A stretch of 9,383 nucleotides of DNA from Bacteroidota bacterium (lineage in GTDB: Bacteria > Zhuqueibacterota > JdFR-76 > DREG01): positions 1-9,383 of the forward strand of contig JAUXJX010000044.1 of the NCBI GenBank assembly GCA_030624545.1, given 5' to 3'. The notes beneath the pieces are model-generated. The model ran no database searches, was not told the DNA's origin, and worked only from the letters and a program-made list of their open reading frames with translations. Below, one piece after another: positions 1 to 7,282 of this stretch (position 1 is its first letter; each line of letters opens with the position of its first letter). The position numbers and the translations under genes are program-made.

Positions 1-315
1 AAAGGGAATGTTACCCCGGAGAGAATCGACCAATTCGGGCCGAAACGAGCCCAGAAAAGGATCTCTTTTCCAACTGCTAAAGATTGTTGGACTTTCGGTC
101 ATTGAAGACTCCATATCACGATTTACCGCTTTTGGCTGCTGATCCGTGCTTGCAAGTTCCGTTATTACGTTCTCGGAATCGGGAGCGCTTACTGACTGCT
201 TCTTGTCGCCCGCCTGAATATCACGCTTCTTCGAGCTGAAGACAAAGGTGTCAAGGACAAAAAATGCTATGGCAATGCCCACCACTCCGAGCAATATTTT
301 TTCGCTTTTCTTCAT
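1..315 (-). CDS. PilP/GspC-like membrane-anchored assembly protein, N-terminal part
   Basis: Only the first 105 codons are in the window, and the frame stays open at base 1. ATG at 315 starts 7 bases past the end of the PilO-like gene, and an AGGGA-type ribosome site overlaps that gene's stop. The protein opens with a short basic head (MKKSEK), a hydrophobic segment at about residues 7-25 and then a polar, Ser/Gln/Lys-rich linker of about 55 residues. A WKRDPF motif follows at residues 82-87. A long flexible linker ending in an R-(D/S/N)-P-F motif is typical of PilP, and it lies just before the region that contacts the secretin. Classical PilP is a lipoprotein, but no lipobox cysteine is visible here. 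Anchoring by a transmembrane helix is more like GspC. The assignment rests on gene order, topology and this one motif, since the folded domain is outside the window. Confidence 0.6.
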   Translation of the reverse strand, partial: MKKSEKILLGVVGIAIAFFVLDTFVFSSKKRDIQAGDKKQSVSAPDSENVITELASTDQQPKAVNRDMESSMTESPTIFSSWKRDPFLGSFRPELVDSLRGNIPF

Positions 316-321
316 TTTCCG

Positions 322-981
322 CTATCCCTTGCTCTCCCGTACGGGTGATCGATCGTACAGCGCCGTAAGCTTCTTCTTTTCCTCGTTGAGCAAAAACAAG
401 AATCCGGTAACCGTGATATCAATCTTGGGATAAATCTCGGGATTGGCTTCCAGAGAAAATCCATCAGGGGAAAAAACAAAGGGCAGGCTGGAAACCTCTG
501 AGATGAACCCTCCCAGGGAAATGTATCTCCCACTCATCTTAAGCGAAAGTGGTACCTTTACAAGAGGCTTTCCCTGGGAGTGCAATTTCCCCACGTCGAA
601 CAAAACATCATAATTCGGAGTCATGGAAGTTATTTTGAGTCTGTGAGATCTTCCGTATCGAACCAATTTGCTGGCGATTTCCGGCATGTCTGACAGGTAA
701 AATATTCGCTTTTCGATATTTGTGATTTCGTCTTTGAGACTTGCAACCCGATCGGACAGACCATCTATCGCTTCTTGCGATATGCTTGCGGCCTTTATCT
801 TTTTCTCCCACTCCTCTACACCCTTGGAAGCTTCATTGATCTGCTTTTGTAAGGGCAGAAAGTACAAAATCAGCCAGGCGGCACAAATCACCGCAATTGC
901 GCCGGCGCTCAATGCGTATCTTCGAATGAAGGCTGACTGAATTTTAGACTGCTTGCTGCTTTTCGATTTTGATCTTGCCAT
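322..981 (-). CDS. pilO: PilO-like pilus/secretion alignment protein
   Basis: This 219-residue protein has the usual PilO size and topology. A short Lys/Ser/Arg-rich cytoplasmic head (1-22) leads to one transmembrane helix (about 24-43), then a charged coiled-coil region (about 45-97), then a periplasmic ferredoxin-like domain (about 98-200). The most PilO-like stretch is VPLSLKMSGRYISLGGFISE at residues 143-162, which matches the family pattern of a strand, G-x-Y, then a helix beginning L-G-x-F. In the known machine PilO pairs with PilN in the periplasm and links the PilM ring to PilP and the secretin. ATG at 981 is the only reasonable start. It lies 12 bases after the upstream stop and in the same frame as that gene, with the stop five codons upstream. 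The nearest Shine-Dalgarno-like AGGA (998-1001) is far away, so translational coupling is likely. GspM of type II secretion is the alternative name for the same topology. Confidence 0.82.
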   Translation of the reverse strand: MARSKSKSSKQSKIQSAFIRRYALSAGAIAVICAAWLILYFLPLQKQINEASKGVEEWEKKIKAASISQEAIDGLSDRVASLKDEITNIEKRIFYLSDMPEIASKLVRYGRSHRLKITSMTPNYDVLFDVGKLHSQGKPLVKVPLSLKMSGRYISLGGFISEVSSLPFVFSPDGFSLEANPEIYPKIDITVTGFLFLLNEEKKKLTALYDRSPVRESKG

Positions 982-993
982 TGGTCTACTATT

Positions 994-3237
994 CTATTCC
1001 TTTAAGCTGACCTGAATTTCAAAAACGAGTTCGTCATCCTCCTCGTTGAAGAATTGTTCAGTTACTTTAACCGATTCAAACAGGTTACTCTTGTTCAAAC
1101 TCAGCATAAAATCTGCGATGCGGATTCCGGCCTCCGGTCTTGGCGACCGCGCTATACCGGACAGAAGCAAAATCTTACCCAATTCTTCTTCCGCATTTTG
1201 AGGCGCTTTCTGCTGCGTTCTATTTTTCTTGCGGCCGCCTGGCTTTGAGGGTTCTGCAGCCATGGAACCTGGCTCAAGGGCCAGGGATCTCAGCGACATG
1301 CCCCACGGGAGCAAATTTGAAACCGATTTCATGATGTCGGGAAGCGGATTATCCAGAATCAGCTCTTTTTCATAGGTGTTCTTCCTGTTGGAAAAAAGAG
1401 CCTCCTGGCGTTTCAATTGATCATATCTTTTCTTCAGCGGCTCGAGCTGCCGGTACTGAAATTCCATCATGTTGTATTGATTCCGGTAATTGCTGGAGAG
1501 ATAGTAGGAATACGCGGAAAAGGCCGCCAGGAACAGAAATCCAGCTATGACGCCGTAGACGGACATTCGCTGAAGGACCTTGAGCTTCTTCAGCCGCTTG
1601 AAAAAGGCAGGCAGCAGATTCAGCTCTGGATCATGGTCAGCCGCCAAACAAAATGGTATGGCCAATTCCGCAAACCGGTCGACGAATATGCTCCAATCTC
1701 CCTTGGACAGATTGTGTGTCAGATTCGATGGCGGCGAGAGGCTCTTTATGTCACAATCGAGGAATTGGCTAATATTTGGAATCAGATTATTAAGTTTGGA
1801 AGTGCCTCCTAATAGAGTGACATGATCCAGATTCTGGGGAGAAAAGTTTTCCTTATAATAATCAATCGAACGCCGAATTTCATTTCCCAATCTCTCAAAG
1901 ATCGGGCGAATCAGTACTGAATATTCCTTCACAGGAACACCGATCTCGCTTATGTCCTCAAGCTGCTCGTCAGGAAATCCGTATGTAAGTTTCAGCTTTT
2001 CGGCTTGTCCCCGATTCAACTGGTAAGGTTTCCCATCGTAAAATATGGTGCCGGTTAAAGCGTCGGTAATATCCTTACCGCCGGTTGGAATCTCCCGCGA
2101 GAATTCGAGGACCCCCTGGTTGAAAAAAGCAATCGTTGTGTTTTGGGCACCTAAATCTATAAGGGCCGAGCACTTTTTCGAATCAAAATCCTCAGAATTC
2201 TCATAGAGTTTCCACATGGCATTTGCATGAGGAGTTGCCTTGGAGGGAATAAACTTCTCAGAAAAAAATGTAGCCGCCTTTTGTGCGACCATTTCTTCAG
2301 CACAGCCGATCACCAGGAGCTCATTCTGATTCCCCCCGGATGCTCTATCTTTTGTCAAATCGATGTAATCTATGATTGCGGGAGCATCCTCGAAACCAAA
2401 ATCTTTCTTGGCAGTCCAAAGAATCGCTTCGTCCAACATCTTTTTCTTCATTTGTGGAAGGGACACGCGCTTTAGACCGACATTCTGGCCCTGGATATTC
2501 CATGAGATGTGAGCGCGGGGAAACTGAACCTTGAACTTGAGATCGTTCAAAATATATTTTACAATCTCTTCTTCTGTTGAGTTCTCTCTAATTGAATTTG
2601 CCTTAATACCATATGCGAGTAGTTTGTTCTGCTTACCGGATTTTTGCACGACGACATATTTTATGGCATGGCTGCCGATATCCAGTCCGACTCGCAGTCC
2701 TTCCCGGAAGGCAAAATTGAGAAATCGTTTTCGCTGGAAGCTGGAGCAATAGTCCTGTCGAATTCCAATGGGCGGCTCCTCAAGTCCGATTGACGCTGCC
2801 TCCTCATCGACAGCAGAATCCTCGAAGGTCTCGAAGACATCACCGAATATCTGCTTCTCGTCAAAGGCATAATGACTCTTCTTTGATTCGGACGGGGTGT
2901 CTTTGACGAGTTCATCCTTGGAGAACAGGCCCAGGAATTCATCGTGCAGCTCCGAATCTTCGGAAAAGATTGGAGTCCTCAGGTTCTCGCTCGATATCCC
3001 CGGATCGACTTCCGTTCTGGCTTCGTTGTCCTCACTATCCCGCAGCCTAAACTGAGGCTCCTCCGAGTGAAGGACTGCTTCTTCTCCATCCAGGGAATAG
3101 TCCATTAGAAAAGAGATGTCGGTGTGATCAAGAATGTCCAAATCAGGCAGATGATCAAGTTCAATCTGCTGGTCGCCGGCGTGACCATGGGCGGCGTTTG
3201 GCTCCTTGAAAAGCTTATTTATTCTATCTTCAGACAT
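994..3237 (-). CDS. PilM-PilN fusion protein (GspL-like layout) with acidic N-terminal tail
   Basis: This 747-residue protein joins two proteins that are usually separate in type IV pilus operons. Residues 1-175 are a low-complexity acidic tail. Residues about 180-530 are an actin-like PilM domain with phosphate-1 motif GLDIGSHAIKYVV (184-196), phosphate-2 motif DLGAQNTTIAFF (361-372), the PilM-type strand REIPTGGKDIT (381-391) and adenosine motif LLGGTSKLNNL (475-485). PilN begins at residue 538 with LNLLP (539-543), followed by a basic patch, a transmembrane helix (about 558-580), a coiled coil (about 582-625) and a periplasmic ferredoxin-like domain to the end, which is broken by a Lys/Arg-rich loop at 657-688. 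In separate systems the PilN INLLP peptide docks onto PilM, so the fusion ties that contact covalently. The start is fixed by an in-frame TGA three codons upstream (3244-3246), although no strong ribosome site is visible. It heads the operon with the PilO-like and PilP-like genes. Confidence 0.88.
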   Translation of the reverse strand: MSEDRINKLFKEPNAAHGHAGDQQIELDHLPDLDILDHTDISFLMDYSLDGEEAVLHSEEPQFRLRDSEDNEARTEVDPGISSENLRTPIFSEDSELHDEFLGLFSKDELVKDTPSESKKSHYAFDEKQIFGDVFETFEDSAVDEEAASIGLEEPPIGIRQDYCSSFQRKRFLNFAFREGLRVGLDIGSHAIKYVVVQKSGKQNKLLAYGIKANSIRENSTEEEIVKYILNDLKFKVQFPRAHISWNIQGQNVGLKRVSLPQMKKKMLDEAILWTAKKDFGFEDAPAIIDYIDLTKDRASGGNQNELLVIGCAEEMVAQKAATFFSEKFIPSKATPHANAMWKLYENSEDFDSKKCSALIDLGAQNTTIAFFNQGVLEFSREIPTGGKDITDALTGTIFYDGKPYQLNRGQAEKLKLTYGFPDEQLEDISEIGVPVKEYSVLIRPIFERLGNEIRRSIDYYKENFSPQNLDHVTLLGGTSKLNNLIPNISQFLDCDIKSLSPPSNLTHNLSKGDWSIFVDRFAELAIPFCLAADHDPELNLLPAFFKRLKKLKVLQRMSVYGVIAGFLFLAAFSAYSYYLSSNYRNQYNMMEFQYRQLEPLKKRYDQLKRQEALFSNRKNTYEKELILDNPLPDIMKSVSNLLPWGMSLRSLALEPGSMAAEPSKPGGRKKNRTQQKAPQNAEEELGKILLLSGIARSPRPEAGIRIADFMLSLNKSNLFESVKVTEQFFNEEDDELVFEIQVSLKE

Positions 3238-3285
3238 TGTAACTCAGATTGTCCTCACCAACAAGAGCTAGGATTCAGCTGCAAT

Positions 3286-3311
3286 AATAGCTATTGAATG
3301 TTTCGACATTC
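3286..3311. repeat. Adjacent short palindrome and hairpin in the pilM-N leader
   Basis: AATAGCTATT (3286-3295) is a perfect 10-base palindrome. It is followed without a gap by GAATGT-TTCG-ACATTC (3296-3311), a perfect 6-bp stem with a 4-base loop. The pair ends about 50 bases upstream of the fusion gene's ATG. No U-tract follows on either strand, so this is not a terminator. It could be a protein-binding site or a 5' leader structure, and dyads this short can also arise by chance. Confidence 0.4.
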
Positions 3312-3457
3312 TTCTTCCTTTTCTTGATTGATTCTTGTGTTGCTAGGAGAACAGTCAAGATACGGCGGGAAGTTCGAGAAATGCGCTTAAGCCAAATAAG
3401 TCGTTTCGTAGATTCGGTTTGGTATTAGTTCGCTTTGTTCTTAATTCGAACCAGAAT

Positions 3458-3469
3458 GCAGAATTCTGC
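3458..3469. repeat. Perfect 12-base palindrome GCAGAATTCTGC
   Basis: This is a perfect 12-base dyad with no loop, about 220 bases upstream of the PilM-PilN start and about 65 bases past the HU terminator. The symmetry extends imperfectly outward (CCAG on the left, CTGG on the right). It has the form of a dimeric regulator site, but no regulator is identified and chance cannot be excluded. Confidence 0.35.
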
Positions 3470-3535
3470 TGGCAGGACGGCCTTGCATCCTGACTAAGAT
3501 TCGTTTGTCGCACAAGCTACTGTGATGAAATGGAT

Positions 3536-3561
3536 AAAAAAAACACCCAACAAAATGGGTG
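3536..3561 (-). terminator. Rho-independent terminator after the HU gene
   Basis: Read on the minus strand, CACCCA-TTTTGT-TGGGTG forms a perfect 6-bp stem with a 6-base loop and is followed at once by eight T residues. It lies about 50 bases past the HU stop codon. The plus strand has no T-run after the hairpin, so termination should act in one direction only. It ends the HU transcript, and any RND read-through, before the pilus operon. Confidence 0.85.
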
Positions 3562-3613
3562 CTGAATATTCAATTCTAGAGGAAATTATGCTAGGGGCGA
3601 ATGAGGAATAATG

Positions 3614-3922
3614 CTATTCCAGAGGTTTCTTCAATTCCTCTTTGAGCAGCTTACCGGGTTTGAAGTGTGTTTTTCTTCGCGGGGGTACGTAGACGATTTC
3701 GCCTGTCTTAGGATTGCGAGCTTTCGGCTTGGCTTTGGTGGTCTTCACCTCGAAAACACCGAAATCACGGATTTCGATGCGAACCTCCGGATTAGCTTCC
3801 GACATGACTTCGCGAAGGGTGGTAAAGAGCGCGGACACTACTTTCTCTGTTTGGGGAAACTTTTCATCGATCTGCCGAGCAACCCGCTTCGCGACATCCC
3901 TTTTTGTTACTGTGTTCTTCAT
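3614..3922 (-). CDS. HU/IHF-family nucleoid DNA-binding protein
   Basis: This 102-residue protein is a typical HU-length histone-like protein that binds and bends DNA as a dimer. The N-terminal helical region (about 4-45, TKRDVAKRVARQIDEK onward) forms the dimer core. RIEIRDFGVFEV (48-59) corresponds to the family GFGxF strand, with Asp in place of the first Gly. The DNA-binding arm carries RNPKTGE (69-75), whose Pro71 is at the position of the proline that intercalates in HU and IHF. The C-terminal signature HFKPGKLLKEEL is at 86-97. ATG at 3922 is preferred because GGGAGG (3933-3938) lies 10 bases upstream. An in-frame ATG at 3940 overlaps that ribosome site and would add six residues not typical of HU. 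It follows the RND genes by about 170 bases and has its own terminator. HU cannot be separated from IHF subunits by eye. Confidence 0.93.
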   Translation of the reverse strand: MKNTVTKRDVAKRVARQIDEKFPQTEKVVSALFTTLREVMSEANPEVRIEIRDFGVFEVKTTKAKPKARNPKTGEIVYVPPRRKTHFKPGKLLKEELKKPLE

Positions 3923-3932
3923 TGACCGGCGG

Positions 3933-3938
3933 CCTCCC
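3933..3938 (-). promoter_or_regulatory. Shine-Dalgarno site that sets the HU start
   Basis: GGGAGG on the minus strand lies 10 bases before ATG 3922. The alternative ATG at 3940 overlaps it and has only AT-rich sequence upstream, so the site favours the shorter protein. Confidence 0.65.
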
Positions 3939-3946
3939 ATTTAATT

Positions 3947-3989
3947 CTTTAATTATCATAATATTAAAGGATTAAAGCCTAAAATGCAA
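3947..3989 (-). promoter_or_regulatory. Probable HU promoter with ATTAAAG repeats
   Basis: On the minus strand TTGCAT (3989-3984) is followed after 17 bases by TAATAT (3966-3961), with a nearby alternative -10 TATGAT (3960-3955). Neither is a strong consensus match. The heptamer ATTAAAG occurs on the plus strand at 3963-3969 and 3971-3977, an 8-base period. It also occurs inverted at 3947-3953, giving a dyad around the presumed -10. This layout is compatible with an operator over the promoter. The assignment rests on position and AT-richness rather than on strong hexamers. Confidence 0.35.
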
Positions 3990-4029
3990 GAAAAAAATAA
4001 ATTACATTCAATTTCTTATTTTTTTTGCA
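3985..4029. repeat. AT-rich imperfect inverted repeat between RND and HU genes
   Basis: The left arm (3985-4003, TGCAAG then A-rich) and right arm (4010-4029, ending T8-GCA) are near reverse complements. They enclose a 6-base spacer, with small bulges. It lies between the RND stop and the HU start and overlaps the proposed HU -35. Almost all pairs are A-T, so it is not a classical terminator. It could be a bent or nucleoid-protein-binding segment, or a weak terminator for the RND unit. Confidence 0.4.
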
Positions 4030-4091
4030 CTTAAAGCGTTTCTTGCCATTTCCTCCAAAATCACCCAAATTCCTGTCAATTGCCTGTACGG

Positions 4092-7000
4092 TTAATTCCC
4101 GGCTGCCGGTTGTTTTTCAGACTGCACCAGGCTGTAAACCGAAGGGATCAGGATGAGTGTGAGCAAGGTGGAAATAGACAGCCCGCCGATGACGGCGATG
4201 GCCATGGGAGCCCTCACTTCTGCTCCCTCGCCGAATCCGATCGCCATGGGCAGAAGAGCCAAAATGGTGGTGGTCGTGGTCATCAGAATCGGACGGAGGC
4301 GAACTTCACAAGCTTCCTTGAGGGCATCGATTTTTGCCAGCCCCTTTTCTCTTCTCAGACGGTTAACATAGTCAATAAGAACGATGGCATTATTGACGAC
4401 GATCCCCGCAAGCATGATTACGCCGATAAGTACGACCACACTGATTGTGGTGTTCGTAATCAGGAGGGTGAGCACGACGCCTATGAGACCAAAAGGAATG
4501 GTAAACATGATAACAAATGGGTGGATCAAAGACTCAAACTGTGAAGCCATGACCAGGTAGACCAGAAAGACTGCGAGCAAGATGGCGAAACGCATGCTAT
4601 CGAATGATACGGACATTTCCCTATTTTGCCCGCCAATGCTGATCGTGTATTGAGCAGGCAGCGGCATTACGTCAATGATTTTCTGAATCTCCTGTGCCGC
4701 CGAGCTCAAGTCCGTGCCTTCCAGGTTGGCATAGACCAGCGCGACCCGCTCTTGGTCGATCCGGCGTATCTCACTTGGCCCTTTTTCCACATTGATATCG
4801 GCTGCTGTGTAGAGGGGAATCGAGATAGGGTCTGACGGGTTGATCACCAGCCTGCGCAGGGCGTCGAGAGTATTTCTCTCCTTTTCTTGCGCTCTCACGC
4901 GAACATCAATGCGCCGGTCAAGCCGGGAGAATTCCGTGGCTACCGTGCCCTGTACCTGGTTGCGGATCAACTGGGCCACGCTTCCCACGTCAGTGCCCAG
5001 GGCCGCCAATCTATCCCTTTTAAATGAGATTTGAATCTCAGGATTCCCGCCTTCAAGGGAAGTTTTGACGTCTACGAGCCCGGGAATCTGGCGCATCTGT
5101 TCTGCCAGGTTCTTGGAGATCCCCTCCAGCATCTGCAGGTTGTATCCCTTGACCTCTATTTCGATAGGAGTCTTAAAGCTAAAAATGGTTGGCCTGGCAA
5201 ACTTCACGTCCAGGCCCGGCAGATCGCTCCACATCTGGCGCAGCCCCGCCATAACGGACTCTTCCGTGGCCCTGGACCCGTCCTTCCCCAGTCTGATGTA
5301 CAGCTCTCCTATGTTCTCGCGTTCCTGTCCCGCAGCAGCGCCCTGCTGACTCGTGGCCCCCGAGGTCAAAAAGATCTGCTCGATTCTCGAATCCTGAAGC
5401 GCCATTTCACTCATCTGCACCAATAGAACATCAGTTTCTTCGATGGGAGTGCCTGTTGCTATCTTGACTTCACAAACAAACTCACCCTGGCTCATTTCGG
5501 GAATCAACTCTGCGCCGATAAAACGGTAACCTACGGCAGAGAATGCCATAAGAACAATTGCCAGACCCACGACTGCAAGCCGGTGGTCGAGAGCCCAATT
5601 CAGAAGCCTGGGATAATATGAATAAATAGAATTGAAAACCTGGTTGAACAGCCAGAAAATAGGTGTCAGGAGCCATCCTAAGACCCTGCCGATCCATATT
5701 GACACAAACTTAATCACCCTTGCCAGCCAGACAAATATGTTCTCGACAATTCCCACAATTTTTCTTGAAGCGTCGTTTTTGGATGCCTCCGAAAACTCGA
5801 CCGCAGAAAATTTCAAGCTCGACAGCATGGGGATCATTGTCAATGCGATGAAAAGAGAAGCCATGAGGGAAAAAGTCACGGTAAGGGCCTGATCCGTAAA
5901 AAGCTTTCCGGCAATTCCTTCGACGAAGATAATCGGCACAAACACAAATATGGTCGTTAGCGTGCTGGCGGTGACGGCGTTGCCGACCTCTGTAGTTCCT
6001 TTGAGCGCAGCGCTCTCTCGAGAATCACCCTTCTTCTTGTAGCGGTCTATGGATTCCAATACAACGATGGCATTGTCGACCAGCATTCCAACCCCAAGCG
6101 CAAGACCGCCGAGGGACATAATGTTCAAAGAGACGCCGGAGATATACATCAGGAAAAAAGTGACGATCACTGAGATGGGAATCGAAAGACTGATGATGGA
6201 AGTGCTGAGCAGGTCTTTCAGGAAGAAGTATAGGACGATCATGGCCAGCAAACCGCCGATGATCGCCGACCAGAGCACATCATCCACGGACTGTTTGATG
6301 AACTTCGACTGATCGGCGATGATTTCGAGACTCTGGCTGGACCCGGACGATGCCAGGTTTGCCTTAATGGCCTCTAATTTTTCTTTCACATTCTTCGCCA
6401 CGTTTACCGTGTTTGCATCCGCCTCCTTGTAAATCTCTACCTGAACACATTCCCTTCCGCCAATCCTGGTGATCACTTTTCTGTCTTTGAAGCTCTTGAA
6501 AGCGCGGCCCACATCCTTCAGCATTACGTTCGCACCCGATTGGCGGGTAATAATAATATCATTAATCTCATCGACCGTTTTGAATTGATTCAGGGTTCGC
6601 ACGATGTATTCCATGTCCCCCTCAACAAGCGTTCCGCCGGTTAGATTGATGTTCTCCTGTGCAAGCCGCGAGGCGACCAGGGTGATGGGAATCGACAATG
6701 CCGATATTCTGTATTGCTCCAATTCAACATGGATCTCCTCTTCCAATCCGCCACTTACTTGAACAGATGCAACTCCTTCGAGGCTTTCCAAATCTTGTTT
6801 GATGTTCTTTTCCCCGTACAGGCGCAAAGAGATGAGGTTTTCATCGCCATACAATCCAACGCGAATAATCGGTTCAAGGGCGGGATCATAGCGAAGAATG
6901 ATGGACTGCTCGGCATCTTGCGGAAGATTAATCAGGTCTAATTTTTCCCGCACGTCAAGTGAGGCGAAATCCATGTTGGTGTCCCAGTCAAACTCGACGA

Positions 7001-7274
7001 TCACATCGGATACGCCCGGGCGCGAAATGGAGCTGACTCGCACGACGCCGTTCACGACGCCAACACTTTCTTCGATTGGCTTGGATATGAGATTTTCTAC
7101 CTCGGCCGGCGCGGTTCCCGGGTACTCTGTTCGAACCGTTAGAGTCGGATAAGAAATATCGGGCAGCAGATCCAAAGCGAGCCGATCAAAGGAGATAAAA
7201 CCGAATACAACCAATGCCAGAAACATCATCAGAACGGTTACTCGGCGATTTATAGAGAATGATACAATTTTCAT
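4092..7274 (-). CDS. RND-family efflux transporter, inner-membrane subunit (AcrB type)
   Basis: This complete 1060-residue protein has the full RND layout. TM1 is at about 12-29, a periplasmic porter loop spans about 30-330, TM2-TM6 lie at about 335-488, TM7 at about 565-585, a second porter loop spans about 586-890, and TM8-TM12 run to about 1050. It should form a trimeric proton-driven exporter working with a periplasmic adaptor and a TolC-type channel; the substrate cannot be read from sequence. TM4 carries GMLVDNAIVVLE (395-406): Asp400 matches the first relay Asp of AcrB (D407), while the second (D408) is Asn401. In TM10, GIVVNNAIVLID has Asn961 where AcrB has Lys940. RLRPILMTT (992-1000) is conserved. 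An amphipathic stretch at about 490-558 lengthens the TM6-TM7 link. AGGA lies 8 bases before ATG 7274. It is co-oriented with a second RND gene 79 bases upstream, so one transcript is likely. Confidence 0.93.
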   Translation of the reverse strand: MKIVSFSINRRVTVLMMFLALVVFGFISFDRLALDLLPDISYPTLTVRTEYPGTAPAEVENLISKPIEESVGVVNGVVRVSSISRPGVSDVIVEFDWDTNMDFASLDVREKLDLINLPQDAEQSIILRYDPALEPIIRVGLYGDENLISLRLYGEKNIKQDLESLEGVASVQVSGGLEEEIHVELEQYRISALSIPITLVASRLAQENINLTGGTLVEGDMEYIVRTLNQFKTVDEINDIIITRQSGANVMLKDVGRAFKSFKDRKVITRIGGRECVQVEIYKEADANTVNVAKNVKEKLEAIKANLASSGSSQSLEIIADQSKFIKQSVDDVLWSAIIGGLLAMIVLYFFLKDLLSTSIISLSIPISVIVTFFLMYISGVSLNIMSLGGLALGVGMLVDNAIVVLESIDRYKKKGDSRESAALKGTTEVGNAVTASTLTTIFVFVPIIFVEGIAGKLFTDQALTVTFSLMASLFIALTMIPMLSSLKFSAVEFSEASKNDASRKIVGIVENIFVWLARVIKFVSIWIGRVLGWLLTPIFWLFNQVFNSIYSYYPRLLNWALDHRLAVVGLAIVLMAFSAVGYRFIGAELIPEMSQGEFVCEVKIATGTPIEETDVLLVQMSEMALQDSRIEQIFLTSGATSQQGAAAGQERENIGELYIRLGKDGSRATEESVMAGLRQMWSDLPGLDVKFARPTIFSFKTPIEIEVKGYNLQMLEGISKNLAEQMRQIPGLVDVKTSLEGGNPEIQISFKRDRLAALGTDVGSVAQLIRNQVQGTVATEFSRLDRRIDVRVRAQEKERNTLDALRRLVINPSDPISIPLYTAADINVEKGPSEIRRIDQERVALVYANLEGTDLSSAAQEIQKIIDVMPLPAQYTISIGGQNREMSVSFDSMRFAILLAVFLVYLVMASQFESLIHPFVIMFTIPFGLIGVVLTLLITNTTISVVVLIGVIMLAGIVVNNAIVLIDYVNRLRREKGLAKIDALKEACEVRLRPILMTTTTTILALLPMAIGFGEGAEVRAPMAIAVIGGLSISTLLTLILIPSVYSLVQSEKQPAAGN

Positions 7275-7282
7275 TTCAAGAT

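Larger units (their letters stand above)
3238..3535 (-). promoter_or_regulatory. Upstream region of the pilM-N operon
   Basis: This stretch of about 300 bases holds no credible gene. It separates the HU terminator from the PilM-PilN start, so it should contain the operon promoter. The best pair I can find on the minus strand is TTGACT (3358-3353) with a 16-base spacer to AAGAAT (3336-3331); the second element is weak. A TATTAT (3289-3284) closer to the gene has no matching -35. Three short dyads lie here: AATAGCTATT (3286-3295), a 6-bp stem around TTCG directly next to it (3296-3311), and GCAGAATTCTGC (3458-3469). They could be operators or leader structure. No riboswitch or small RNA that I recognise is present. 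Confidence 0.35.

Noticed and set aside
1417..1812. A 131-codon plus-strand open frame opposite the PilM-PilN gene
   Set aside because: The opposite strand carries clear PilM and PilN motifs across the same bases. The plus-strand translation shows no family signature.
3470..3487. A sigma-54-like pair (TGGCAG followed by TTGCA) on the plus strand upstream of the pilus genes
   Set aside because: The distance between the GG and GC elements is two bases too long for sigma-54 recognition, and it faces away from the pilus operon towards the HU terminator with no plus-strand gene to serve.
3920..3940. ATG at 3940 as the HU start
   Set aside because: It overlaps the only good Shine-Dalgarno sequence (GGGAGG), which fits ATG 3922, and would add an atypical MGGRRS head.
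4080..4544. A 154-codon plus-strand open frame antisense to the end of the second RND gene
   Set aside because: It is rich in Asp, Glu, Gln, His and Asn with no recognisable motif, has no clear ribosome site, and lies wholly opposite conserved RND sequence, as expected for a mirror frame.
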